64,000 bases of DNA from Phlebopus portentosus (Eukaryota > Basidiomycota > Agaricomycetes > Boletales > Boletinellaceae), in assembly GCA_037892935.1 (NCBI GenBank), contig JAYXKI010000010.1:1646716-1710715 (forward strand). The letters run 5' to 3'. Position numbers and translations under genes: made by a program. The notes beneath the pieces are model-generated. The model was not told the origin of the DNA. It ran no database searches and saw nothing but the letters and a program-made list of their open reading frames with translations. Of the stretch, positions 10,996-25,210 are shown one piece after another (the first letter of the stretch is position 1; each line of letters starts with the position of its first letter).

Positions 10996-11738
10996 GTCAG
11001 GTAGTTTATCGAGCGCTATGAGGGGTAGTATTTAAGCGGAGACGTGATATGGCACATATGCAACAATGGTGAGTACTCTACATCAAGTGTACTCACTACT
11101 GGACTCAGGTATGTAGTTAGACTGTTAATAATACATCAAGTGTACTTACCACTGGACTCAGTGGTCCCTTGCTGGATTTGTGCTCAACACCTGGGCCTGT
11201 CCTGCATGCAGTCCAGAGAGGCATTGGGCATCCCCCTCTTCAGGCCTGCAGGGCCCCCATTATATTATTACCTTTCTAATCAGTATATAATCACTTTCCT
11301 TGCCCTGTTGCTGCAGTTTCCCTTTGTGTACTGACAGCAACAAGGTGAAGGTCTTCCTGTAATAGTTTCATAGTTTCCCTTCATTTACTGACAGTAACAA
11401 GATATATTGATCCTGTCTGTCTTTGGTGTGAACCAGAGAACTCAAGCTAGTGTTCAGTGTCACCCAAGCACTGTTTCAAACATTAATATTCTACAAGCTC
11501 CTCACAAATTCACAATATAATACCCACCATGTCCTCAACATCTACAAAAGATCTTTATGTACAGCAGAAATTGAAGAGAGAAAATGCATGTTGTTTAAAA
11601 GAATGATATCACTGAAAGGACAAGTATATAGGTTCTCGTGCAGTCCCGAAAGTGCACATCATAATACCATCACCTGAATACAGATCCAAGTTATTTTGAA
11701 CGTCTCTTTCAATAATAAACGCCTTCAGTTATGCCACC
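10996..11738. repeat. Intergenic stretch with two short direct duplications
   Basis: No gene is supported. The 28-bp block catcaagtgtact.ac.actggactcag occurs at about 11080 and 11133 (53 bp apart), and gtttccctt....tactgacag.aacaag occurs near 11318 and 11374 (56 bp apart). The right end is presumably the 3' UTR of the helicase gene, which stops at 11739. Confidence 0.5.
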
Positions 11739-14167
<2,429 letters not shown>

Positions 14168-14325
14168 GGTCGTATGTAAGAAAGACGCAACGGACCGAAG
14201 ACGCGAGACCCGGACCGCGAGGGCTGTGTGTCTCATTGTGAACATATGCAACTCGATAAAATTTCTGATATAAAAAGGGAGCGAGCGAGCGAGCGAGTGA
14301 GTACACAGTAGTTTATTCATACATT
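14168..14325. promoter_or_regulatory. Bidirectional promoter, helicase/GALT, with GAGC microsatellite
   Basis: Only 158 bp separate the two divergent start codons, so both promoters and 5' UTRs must share this space. It holds a (GAGC)5-like run at about 14279-14300, close to the GALT ATG. No canonical TATA box is evident beyond a weak atataaaaag near 14268. Confidence 0.6.
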
Positions 14326-15714
14326 ATGGACGAATTCGACCCGACTCAGCATCCTCATCGCAGGTGTAAGTGCGAGATTTTCTTGACTTGCCTTTTGATG
14401 TTCCAGAGAATAACGCGTCGACGTCGTAGACAATCCACTCACGGACGAGTACATCCTCGTCTCCCCTCACCGTGCCAGACGGCCTTGGCTTGGGCAAGTC
14501 GAACCTTCCCAGCCGCCGTCTCTTCCTCAGTATGACCCGGCCTGCTACCTTTGTCCCGGAAACAAGCGCGCTGGCGGGATAGTGAACGATGCGTACACAT
14601 CGACTTTCATTTTCCCCAACGATTTTGCCGCTCTTACTCCGGCACCAGTTCCCGCCGCGCCCGAGCCACCTCATTCCCTTCTCGTGAGTCGCGCCGTTCA
14701 CGGTCGATGCGACGTCATCGTGTTTCATCCCCGCCATGACTTGACTCTCGCTCGCCTCGATCCAAGCAGCATATCTGCAGTGATCAATGAATGGATACGC
14801 GTCTACAAGGAAAGAAGCAGTGAAGATGGAATCCGTTACGTTCAGATATTTGAGGTGCCGCTGCTGATTTGATTTTTCGATCCCAAATATCAACATATCC
14901 TGAAGACCGTCACCATCTATCTTTCTCTTTCTAGAATAAGGGTGCTATGATGGGCTGCTCCAATCCACATCCACATTGCCAGGTCTGGAGTATGTCCGAC
15001 ATCCCGACGATCCCAGGGAAGGAGCTCGCTTCATTCAAACGGTACGCATCCTCCGAGTCCGACGTTCCAGCAAGCGACGCACCAAAGGCCGCGAATAACC
15101 GCCCCTGCCTCCTCTGCGAATACGCTCACTTTGAAGTGAATGGTTCATCCGGCGAACGCATCGTCACCAAGAACGATGACTGGGTTGCTCTCGTGCCTTG
15201 GTGGGCAACATGGCCATTTGAGTTGCTCGGTCAGTCCATCCATCCTAAATTATCTGAGAGTCACCTTCACTCAATCATACTATGCAGTTCTACCGTATCG
15301 TCGGCATATTCGTTCCATTTCGGATTTGACCCCTGAAGAGAAGTCGGATTTCGCGAGGATTCTCTCGGAGGTCACCATCCGTTATGATAATCTTTTCTTT
15401 TCTTCCTTCCCGTATTCGATGGGAATTCACCAGGGTCCCATTTCCCTTGAAGCTGCGCAAGTGAAGAAAGATTGCGAGGATGATTGCGAAGTTCCCCACC
15501 TACATTTACACTTCGCACCCCCACTTCTCCGTAGCGCGACGGTCCGGAAATTCTTGGTTGGGTATGTACATGTCGCTTCATGCTCTGTTTTCGTCCTTTC
15601 TCACTTGCACCCAGGTTCGAGCTTATGGCTGAGGCCCAGAGGGACCTAACACCCGAGCAGGGCGCTAGTCGTCTACGGGAATGTGGAACAAAGCATTATG
15701 CAGATTCACTCTAA
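14326..15714 (+). CDS. GAL7: Galactose-1-phosphate uridylyltransferase
   Basis: Second enzyme of the Leloir pathway: exchanges UMP between UDP-glucose and galactose-1-phosphate in the cytosol. Five exons, about 370 residues, normal for the family. Visible motifs: FDPTQHPHRRYNPLTDEYIL at the N-terminus (the Tyr codon spans the first intron, 14366-14429), SPHRARRPW, the CYLCPGN zinc-site region, NKGAMMGCSNPHPHCQVW with the catalytic HPH triad, WVALVPWWATWPFE and, near the end, EVPHLHLHFAPPLLRSATV with further zinc or substrate His residues. The protein ends ECGTKHYADSL. All key residues are intact. No GAL1 or GAL10 gene lies nearby, so there is no yeast-like GAL cluster here. Converges on ALG5, with 79 bp between the stop codons. 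Confidence 0.95.
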
Positions 15715-15793
15715 TGATAATAGACGTACTCGATGCGTATAAACGATCTTCTAGAATGTATGAAAAGATAACAGACATAGATGAACAGACAAA

Positions 15794-16881
15794 TTATTGC
15801 GTCTTTGTTTTACGTGGTACGGCCCATCGTCCGGTCAAGTGGTTTGCTCGAAGAACTAACAAGTCACGGAACATGAGCAAAGAATCCCTCATGAGCCTAA
15901 GCTTGCTTTCTGGCACTTCGGACCAATTGATTGGCACCTCCGCTACAGGAATACTCTTCATCTTGGCCAAAAGAAGGATTTCAACATCAAAAATCCAGCC
16001 GGTGAGATGCTGATAAGGAAAAATGGCACACGCCGCTTCCCTAGAAAAGAGCTTGAATCCACATTGCGTGTCGCGCACATGTCCAACACCAATCAGGCGC
16101 AAAGTAAGATGTAAGGCGTGCATTGCTAGGTTACGCAGGAAAGAACGCTGTGATCGTCCTCGTAAGCAACGAAGAAAGGTACAAGTTTGTATGTCTACTT
16201 ACCTTGACGACCGCCTCTGTATCGACAAGATGAGCTCTACTTCCGACGACCACAGCAGGCGAGTCTTCAGGAGCCATCTTATTCATTTCTGCCCATAGCA
16301 TCTCTAGATCCTCGAATCGGCTTGCACCATCCGCATCGGCCATCAGCAGTCGTCGACCGCGGCTGTGTAACATCCCATGTCTAACTGCAGCGCCCTTTCC
16401 AAGGTTCCTATGAAGTGATACGACCCGTATGTCGGTTGACGAATATTTCCGAGCAAGATTCACGGCTAAGTCTGCTGTACCGTCCGAAGAACCATCATCT
16501 ACGATGAGAATTTCGTACGTGCGCCTGGAGCATTCAGGTTTGGCTAGATGTTCGATCGTGGTGACTAGCATAGATGGCAGTCTGGGCACTTCATTAAAAG
16601 CAGGAATGACGATACTGAGGTCTATGCTAGCAGTGGATTTTGTGATGTCCGGAAGGTCTTTGAATTTAGCGCCCGATTTAGCAGAACGGTACTTTAATTC
16701 CGTTGGGACGACTTTGATCGGCGGGGGGGAGAGCAATATGGTCGCAATATAAGCCTATTGAGCCTGACGTTGAGAAGTGCGAGTAGAAATAGTAGGAAGT
16801 ACTAGTACTCACGAAGCAGAAAAGTAGGAGGACGAGGATCAGAGCTCCACCAAAGATTGTGGGCAGCGCCACGTCTGCCAT
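15794..16881 (-). CDS. ALG5: Dolichyl-phosphate beta-glucosyltransferase
   Basis: Transfers glucose from UDP-glucose to dolichyl phosphate at the ER membrane, giving the donor for the last steps of N-glycan precursor assembly. Three exons, about 325 residues. Begins with a membrane anchor (LPTIFGGALILVLLLFCFV). GT2 glycosyltransferase motifs follow: LSIVIPAFNEVPRLPSML, EILIVDDGSSDGTADLA, VVSLHRNLGKGAAVRHGML, LLMADADGASRFEDL (DxD-like) and VVVGSRAHLV. After the second intron comes RNLAMHALHLTLRLIGVGHV then DTQCGFKLFSREAA and GWIFDVEILLLA, all characteristic of ALG5 rather than DPM1. Same strand as the ligase gene upstream, whose stop is 209 bp from this start. Confidence 0.94.
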
Positions 16882-17090
16882 CAGAAAGGTAGTTGTGAAC
16901 GAGTCGGATAAGAGAGCGAGGTCGACGAGTATGATGTTGAAAGGAAGCTGTTGACGTGTCAGCAGCGAGTAAACATGGTTGCGGGTTCACGAGACGCGCC
17001 GTCGCCGTCGCAGCACTGCACGTTACCGTGTCTCCCACGCATTTATCATCATTATTTATTCCATATATATAAGTAAAAACAAACAATTTG

Positions 17091-20000
17091 CTACAGATAC
17101 ACAGCCAAGCATTTGGACTTGATGCCAAATTCGCTATCCAGCCATCCGCCGCATAGAGCATCCGACCGAAGACAATCATTGCTATACACAAAAATCGGCT
17201 TGTGTTCAAGAGACACGTCGCCTAATAGATGCGACTTGCACCAATCTTGACCGGAGTCCTCATCGACGAACACGATACCACAACGGACTTCGGAACTCTC
17301 GTTTCGATTTGTTGTGAGAGATTTCCAACCACATCCTACCGCAAAGGCCTCTCGAGAATGCACAAGGTTAGGTAATACATACTGATCGACAAAACTTGTG
17401 TCGTAATACGACAAATCTTGAGATCGAATACAGCATTCTAGTCGGATAATCGCAGAACTTAAGAGTTGTGCAAAAGGATGGAGGCCTTCGCAGTCGTTCA
17501 AAATCCTGAATGATCGTTTAATCGAGTTGTCGACCGTTAGAATGCGTGTATCGTGGTACATCTCCTGTTCGTAGTTGGTAAGAGGTCTGAATGGCCTCGC
17601 CCCCTCATTCTGGTGTGCCTTTGACCCCATCGGAGAGCAGAAGCTTCTCTTTCGATCCAAGTTTGACGTCAAGCAGTCATTTTCGTCGACCCTACGTCGC
17701 TTGCCAACTTTAGCGGACGACTGGTTTGCTTGTCGCTCGCATCTCTCCTCCGACTTATTCGAATCAAGGCAGACGGAATTCGGTGCTGGTCGGCTCTCAA
17801 GCGTAGCGCATTTATCTGCACCGGAGCTTTCAAATATATCTGGGAATTGTAGACTGATGTTGTGGTCGTTCTTTTCGTCAAGTCTGGGGGTGCTCTTCCC
17901 GACGGCTCTAAGTGCTATATCATTGAACTCCGGGAGAGTCACAGCTGTGGTTTTTATTTTAGACGGTGTGAAATGGTCTGTACGAGGTAATGAATATACC
18001 TTCTAGCCAACTTCTGTCATTTGATCTGTGAACTTTGCTTATGCGAGGAAAGCGCAGCTCATAGTTCTGGAACAGGTATCAGAGGAAAACCAGTGGAGAT
18101 CAAAGGGCATCGAACCTTCGTCTCACTAGATTTAGTGAAACCCGCCCCAAACACTTCTACAAGCAAGGATTTGGCAAGGATGACGCGTGGCTCTGCAAGG
18201 CCGCCGGGAAGATTGAACATAAAGGGAAGCTGGTCCTGCTGGAGTTATTCAGAGGGCCCTGCAACGGGGAGCAAACTCGAAAAACGAACATTGACACCAG
18301 TTCGCATTGTACCTGCGGACTTAATGAGGAAATTCAGTTCCTCAAGCCGACTTCGATCAAGGCCGTACGATACTGTGAAAAGAATTTCTATCAGGGGCTG
18401 AGAACATGCCTGGTCTTTCGTATCAGTCATCATGTAACGATTCTCCGCATTTACACACACCTTCTTGGACTGGGAACCGATCGCGCCGACATAGAACGTC
18501 GTATAAGTTGAAGTGGAGACTGACATACAATCAATCAACCACAACTTTCTCATCTATGGTGAACGAGACATACCGCGCAAAGCTCTTCCTCTTCCTTATC
18601 CCAGGACGCCCCAATGAGGGAAAGATCTACTGAATCGCCAAAGCCTGGTATATAGTCCTTTTTTAACTTTCCAGAAATAAGAACGTGTATTTGTGACTTC
18701 GAATAAATTTTGTACCTTAACCCAAGGGCACCGCCAATCAGCGTAGGTAGAATCCGTGGCCTTCAGGACAAGCCCTTCTTCGTGGTCTGCGATACTTGAT
18801 GCGAAAATGTGTTCCAATATTTTCAGTCCTCGACTGAATCCCTTGGCACCAGACAAAGGAATCTCCGTGCGGTGAGCGAGATAGGCATACATAGGTATGG
18901 GATCAATGATGGCTTCAAGGGTCGCCCTACGGGAGCAATATGGTTCCGACAGGAGTGCTGTGCCATTTAAATAGAGAACATCGAAGAAGACCAAGGCCAG
19001 ATGTCTTGATGTTTCGGATCTGCTCAAGGCAACATATTCAAATTATCTGCTATTATACTTGGTCAGGTGTGCTAGACTTACTCTATCGTCGTTCGCTCGC
19101 GTTTATTCCTGCGTCGGGCGCCAGTCGCTGAACTTTCAATCAATTCTCGGATCCTCCAGAATTCTTGACGTCAATCAGTTCGATCCGATATATCAGAAGG
19201 GAGAGGAGGTACGTACCGTCGACACCATAAGTTCTATCATAAGCTATCATCTCTGCTTCAAGAATCACTGTCAATAAGACATTGTGATGTGTCGTGGCCC
19301 ATGCACGTGCACAAGCATCTGGATGATCATGACCCAGTCTCAAGGCCTCCCTTATAATCCTGAATCCTCGTCGTTATATCAGAAATGCAATTAATACTTT
19401 GACGAATGATTTACCAATGTGTTGCGATGCGGTCCAACGTTGAGTCTCTTCTACTTTTGCTAAATATAGTTATTTCTGACTCTCCGCACTCGTTTGGTGA
19501 GACATGTATTTGCATCCTGAGAAGGCAAAGATCCAAAATTTGCAAGCATCGAGCAAGTATGAGCGTGTCTAACCTTTCACCGTCATATTTCGTCTCTGCC
19601 CACACCGATGTCGAATGCTTGAGCTTATCGAGAGCGTCACGGCATCCGCGAGCCTTGAAACATGTTGGGATCTTTGATAGGGTTCATTATGAACATCAGC
19701 TCGAATAATGGCTGTGAGAAACATACCTGGACAGGTATGCCAATTTCGGGTCTCAAAGCACTGACTTGCTTTCCCTCAAAAAGTCCTACAGAATCTTCTA
19801 TTGTCGATTGGACCTTATAGCAACTCAGCAAAGCATTTGAAGGATCCCAGATGTGCATAGCTTCTTGCAGAGTTAACATATGGACAGCCGTTGAATTGAA
19901 CCTCAAGAGGGACTCAGGACTGGAGATGTTCTTGGCGGGGTAAAGAATAGACCTCAGGTCCTTTAGGATTATTTGTGTCAAAATAGCAGCTTCGAAAGGG

Positions 20001-20650
20001 CCCAGTTTGCGATAAATATCGCCGAGTATATTTCGCCGCTTTTCAAAAGAACCAACGCAGGATGGTCGCAAACTGGTCGCCGAAAAGCGTGATTTTGACG
20101 CTAGATCATCTAGGACCTTGTTGACACCGTGAAGGGAAAGCTGGGTTACAGCATTGGTGGACTGCCAGAAGATATTATGGACAACCCAGACATTCTTGGA
20201 TGCGACTAAACTCACGACAGACGAATAAGACAAAAGATCGCAAAGTTGTTCCCCAAGAGAAGACGAGTTTGATGTCGGGCTAGACCATCTTTTCAGATTG
20301 GCGCCTCGCCCACCTTCCTTGTCGGAGGTTCCGAATATGTTGATGAGTTCTTTCGCTAAGCTAGCCTCTCTCATTCCATATTTCCTTCGAGTATCTTCAT
20401 CCGGAAAAAGGAAAAGAAATAGAATCGTAGTCGTCTGCGATGAGGGCCTCGGAAATTGTCGACGGAACGCCCGAACCCATCTTCTGAAAACTTTGAGGGA
20501 TGTTGGCTCGAAGGTGCCAGCGGATGAGCACATGGATTCATTACGGATGGGACGAGGTTCAATGTTTCTTAACTCTCTGCAAAGAGCGACGAAGCTAGAG
20601 CCCAAGCCGTGTAAGAATAGTAGCTGTGGCAATTGATGAGATGAAAACAC
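17091..20650 (-). CDS. ATP-dependent DNA ligase, LIG4-like
   Basis: ATP-dependent DNA ligase; sequence order resembles ligase IV of non-homologous end joining. The N-terminal part (FPDEDTRRKYGMREASLAKE, then AILTQIILKDLR) fits the helical DNA-binding domain of LIG4. The adenylation motif is ETKYDGER, with the nucleophilic Lys at 19588-19590; the last Arg codon is split by an intron. Then come MQIHV, ITIFSKSRRDSTLDRI, VILEAEMIAYD, EEGLVLKATDSTY and PWVK plus LKKDYIPGFGD, so nucleotidyltransferase motifs I to V are all present. The OB-fold part ends near RFPRISKVHR. Downstream about 280 residues are Ser/Lys-rich then moderately structured (FRPLTNYEQEMYHDTRIL, WKSLTTN). I see no clear tandem BRCT pair or XRCC4-binding linker. 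Start assigned at the first Met of the open 5' exon; an upstream exon cannot be excluded. Confidence 0.85.
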
Positions 20651-21004
20651 CTACAATGAAAAAGGAATGGGCGCTTCACTGGCAGATGTCATGGGAGAAT
20701 AAAATGTATACAAGAAAGGAAGAAAAAGAAAGAAGGCTTCAGCGCAGCATAACAAGGAAAGAAAGAAATAAGGACCAACACACACAACAACACGCAAGCT
20801 GGAAGCTGGAGGAATTCAGAATGCGCGTCACAAATATATACACGGTGACATGACATAGATTCACGTGGCACTCAGACTGAACAGCAATTTTTTTTTCATA
20901 GCATATATACAATACGAAGAGGAGGGGAGAGCTACGTGTCGCCATCCTGTGCAATATGCTTGAGATAAAGCAGAATCGATGTCTGTACATACACGCTCTA
21001 CTCA
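20651..21004. other. Intergenic, upstream of the ligase gene
   Basis: 354 bp between the ligase start and the stop of the MscS gene, both on the minus strand. Purine-rich on the plus strand near 20690-20780 (pyrimidine-rich on the transcribed strand), common in basidiomycete promoters. No discrete site recognised. Confidence 0.4.
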
Positions 21005-23717
21005 TCATAAATCTCCTCTTCCGACTCTAATGGACGGACCAAATTCACCCTCCGGTGCTCTGTAAAAATCGTCCTGGTGATACCCAGCATTTCCGAGGGA
21101 CTCTCTAGACTGACTGAAACGAGACGGTACATTGAGTAGACCTCCACTATACGGAGGAGCCTTTGGAAGCACGACGGGCTGGACGGGCAGCGTGTAGGAA
21201 ATATCGAGTTCCTCCAGAATAGTCTTGAGGTTCCGCATGAATTGGGTCCGCCTTGACCATCTTCCACCCCAATCCTGCCAATTAGGACGATCTAGGAGGT
21301 CAAGATGAGCAATTTATGTGGGACGTATGCGACCGCTTGTACTCACGTTCCATTGCAATGACAAGGGTCATTGCGTTCTGATATTCCATTTTATCGATGT
21401 TCACATTCACATTAGACCATTCTCGGTTGTTCTGGGATACGTACGCCTTCAACCGCGACTGAAGAGCTTCAATCAGCTCCAGAGCTGTATCGTATCCCAC
21501 CTGAAGGTTCGTGGTTTCCCACCTAAATAATAAATTCAGTCTCTAATTTTTTTCCCGTGTTGCAGCGGCTTACATCGAATTACTGCGTCGCAGGTTGTGT
21601 ACCAGCTTCGTGTTTGCCAGCAAGGAATTGGGTGCAATTATCTCCAAACCGTCTACACGCCGAAAAGTCGTGGAGAACAGACCGAACTCCTTGACGAAGA
21701 GGGGCTACGGCAAAGCATCGTCAGACACCGGAGACGGAGTACATGTACTTCACATCATACGCACATTGTCATCGATCATTACCAAGTCACCCACATCAAA
21801 TACGTGAGTGGAAAAGATGAAAATAAGCTACAAAATAATCAGTGAGTATCTCCTTGCAGTAAGATGACTCTTACTGATTCAAACAATGTCTGAGCTGAGT
21901 TCCCGAAGATGAAGGAGAAACCAAGAACGATGGTCGCCATTGGTACGAGGGACTGAACTGTGTTGTCCCGATTAAAAATCAACAGACAGCAAAAAATGAT
22001 CCCTAGCAGAGCGACGCATACAAGGACGGCGTCAAGCTTCGCAACGATGCTACCGACGTCCTGTTGAATAAATATCAGCATTTGGTGTGACACGGAAGAA
22101 TTCATAACGACCTTTAAGCTAGCCACGAGTGCCTTCCGTTCCCGGTAAATGCGTTGAACGGCTTCTCGCATTTCTTTTTTGGTGATGTCACCGTTATTGT
22201 CCTTGTCGAATACAGAAAATGCCGCCGCCTAAACGAAATCCTTCAGAGGTGCTTGCCGCTCCGCGGCTTGATCTACTTACCGCTTCGGCCTTTGAATGGA
22301 AGTACGGCTCGAAATCTGTAAAATAGTCCATAAGAATGTAGCACGCCATCCGATAAACAGGCTTCAGACCTTCAACGATGAGATATTTTCTAGGGGGATG
22401 AACGTTGCTGAGAGTCGAGAATAGTTGCTTAGCAAGCTTCTTCGCCGAGTGTAGACCAGTGAGTTCGCTGGCCCTGTTGAATTTGCTGTCTTTGAGAGCC
22501 ACTTGGCCAATCGCATCGCCCAGCTGGTCGACAATCATCGCACCGACGGCCTTACGTCGCCTCTTCCTACCCATCTGGGTCCGCTTCACCCGACCTGCAG
22601 AATCTGTCGCCGCTCCTTCAGAAGGAGCTCCGCCATCAATGCCCAACTCTTTATTAATGACATCCATGGATGGACTCTGAGAACCAGCAGCGCTGCCTTT
22701 GTGACCTTTCCTTCTGTTCAGTATGTAAGGGGACCTTTTTGTCGCTACGGGCTGAGCATTGGACAAGCGATCCAGCGCTTTCAATGCGAGTTTATTCTCA
22801 GCGAGACGATCGGCAAGTGCTTTCTGGTGAAAACGAATGGCAACAAAACGAAGAAAAGTCTTTTCGGCGAGTAAAATGATGCTTGACGCGAAAAGAGCCT
22901 ATAGATTGCTACGTTAGCAGACATAAGGAACGGAGTCTACACTGAACGGACCTGCATGACGCGATTTATGATAACCCAGTAGGAGCCGGGCGGATGAAGC
23001 GTAGCACGGATGACGGAGAGGGCGATCCAAGACCATGAGACATCAAGGCAGAGCTTTAGCCATCCAGATACCGCATATACCAGCTTCACAAGTCCTGTTA
23101 GATCCTAAGGCTAATAGTAGAGTACAAAACGGAAATACCTCTATCTGAGACTTGAGATTTTCTACCTGCCCATGGAAGAGGGTGACAATGAAGATGATGA
23201 ATCTTGGGATCAGGTCAACGATGAGATATGTTCCTGAGCCGGCTGCCCAAGTGATGGAGAACCAAAGAGACCAAGCATGCACGTGAGGCCGGGCTGGGCT
23301 GTCGTGGAAGCGGAAGTGAAAGATAAGGTATGGTGCGATGAAAATGCCAGCGCCGAGTATTGCGACCAAGAAAGTGCGGAAACTACGGGAGAGTTTCATG
23401 AAGAGACCGTAAATTTTTCTGCCTCGTCTCGTTTTGCGCTTTGTCTCTAAGTCCCTCTTGCTAGCGCCGTCATCCTCCGCGTCCCAGTCGAATTCGTCAG
23501 AAGACACGGTGACGCTGTCGGAAAGGGAGTCATGGGCAGCAACCTTGACAAAGTCGTCGTGATCATGGCTGTCTCCGTGGAGCGTTGCGGCAGATTGGTC
23601 GTGGGGATCATGGAATTTTAATTTTGAGCTCTGAGACTTGACTGGAGAGTCTGAGTTGTTTGAACGAGGGGACAACTCAAAGGCTTCCGGGGCCTCCTTT
23701 AGCGCAGCGGAAGCCAT
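21005..23717 (-). CDS. EF-hand mechanosensitive ion channel, MscS family
   Basis: Mechanosensitive channel of the fungal MscS-like class (Schizosaccharomyces pombe Msy1/Msy2 type), which sit in ER or cell-cortex membranes and handle hypo-osmotic calcium responses. About 750-800 residues in many exons. Order: an acidic, Ser-rich cytosolic N-terminus (residues 1-105), membrane helices beginning FRTFLVAILGAGIFIAPYLI and GTYLIVDLIPRFIIFIVTLF, a basic loop (GRKRRRKAVGAMIV), an EF-hand split by an intron (FDKDNNGDITKKEMREAV, good calcium-binding loop), then the pore-lining region DAVLVCVALLGIIFCCLLIF, MATIVLGFSFIFGNSAQTLFES and the beta domain FDVGDLVMIDDN, and finally TNLQVGYDTALELIEAL. The tail is Ser/Gly/Pro-rich. 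Downstream of UCH on the same strand, 171 bp away. Confidence 0.92.
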
Positions 23718-23888
23718 GGGACGACAAGGCGGAGTGCACAGAGAGCGCGGACAGGAGCTACTTATGGAAAGAAGAGACGAGGTGGAGACCGAGATATATA
23801 TACATGTATATATATATACATAATATGTGGATTACTACATATGGAAGGTGCGTCATAGCCACTCCGCTATTTACTACTACGTGCTACA

Positions 23889-25060
23889 CTACACTACTAC
23901 ACGACACTCGGGAGGAGCCAAGGCAATCATGTTCAAGTTGACGCTGTTTGACTGCGAAAGAAATCGTTCTTTCACAAAAGCAGCAACGTCCTATGTGTAT
24001 GTATGTATATTAGAGAAAGACTCAAAAAAGACGACCAAAGCCTGACCCTGACCTTTAGGAGATCCTCGCTTGGGCCTCTGTCTATCGGTCCCACGCGCCG
24101 TCCATCCAGCTCCACCAGACGATGTCCGTCCACTCCCTTCGGCTTTCCTGGTTCCGTGCTCGGCGCGTGTACGAAACAAGTAAAATGGTAGTCAGTGTCA
24201 AGGTTCCGCGGTACAGCACTCTGCCCGGATTGCGCCTCACTCGCGTGCACGTCTGCAAATAAAGGCGTCGTCTCCAGTAACTTCGCCCGCTCCACCGGCG
24301 TCTTTCCTATGTAATGTCACGTCAGCACCCTTCATCATATAGACTAGACTAAGGTATGTCCATGCACCCTTGCATTCGTCGATAAACTGTGCCAGAGCAC
24401 TTTCAGGAGCAATCGTCACACGCGACTGGGATGCGTTACACTACGGTCTCAACTCATGTCCGCTATAGATTTATGGGATCACTCACGTTCATTAATGCAT
24501 GAAGGAGCCCCAATGTGCCACACGCGTTGGATATCTATAAGCCCGATGAGTTGACCTGTACCATCATGCGCACGACGAACTCGCCGTTTGTTTCACCCAG
24601 ATCACCGTAGGATCCACAGGTGGAAGCTTCCCTGCCTCCGTGGCGGCGTCTTCCTCCTTTCGCTTTGCCTCATATGCTTCTGTGATTGGGAACAGAAGAA
24701 CTACAGCTTTCGCGGGTTGCGCAACCATCGCTAGAAGCTTCGAAGCACATGGATGGTCTCATATTCAGAATGCAAAGACGCATAGAGGGGTTAAGAAGCC
24801 GTACCTCGTCATCCAGTCCGTAGACATCTGTAAACGCGTCCTGGGATAAAACAAGGCCCACTTTACGAGACCACTAGGCACAAGAAGATTCGTTAGATCT
24901 TAGCCAAAAGCACTCTTAGGTGTTTGTAGTTTGCGACACATACGCTATTCAGAACCTGGCGATTAACATTATTTCAGTTGATCATAGACACCATCCGGCG
25001 GTATGTACGCACATCTGGGTTGCTTTCCAACGGCACCCATCGTGTACCTGTTTCCGCCAT
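23889..25060 (-). CDS. Ubiquitin carboxyl-terminal hydrolase, UCHL3/YUH1 type
   Basis: Cysteine protease that removes small adducts from the C-terminus of ubiquitin or NEDD8-like proteins. About 250 residues in eight or so small exons. Start METGTRWVPLESNPD-like (the second residue is Ala: MAETGTRWVPL). Then WSRKVGLVLSQDAFTDVYGL, LLAMVAQPAKAVVLLFPIT, VKQTISNACGTLGLLHALM with catalytic Cys, NLDTDYHFTCFVHA with catalytic His, and GHRLVELDGRRVGPID with catalytic Asp. The protein ends MIALAPPECRVVV. All catalytic residues are present. The intron between VKQT and ISNACG has a GC donor (gcgagt) instead of GT. Located between ZPR1 and the MscS channel, all on the minus strand with short gaps of 150-170 bp. 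Confidence 0.93.
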
Positions 25061-25210
25061 CTATCCTTTGAGCTTTATAGATTAGAATCACAGACAATTA
25101 GCACGAGTCACAGGTAGTGGTTACGATATAAGATGTGTATCCTATCCGCTTTCCAGTCGCAAAATACATTGCAGTGTAGTATTACATAATGAAGTAGCTT
25201 ATTCTTCATT

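Noticed and set aside
14326..15714. A GAL gene cluster around GALT
   Set aside because: No galactokinase or epimerase is encoded nearby; neighbours are a helicase and ALG5.
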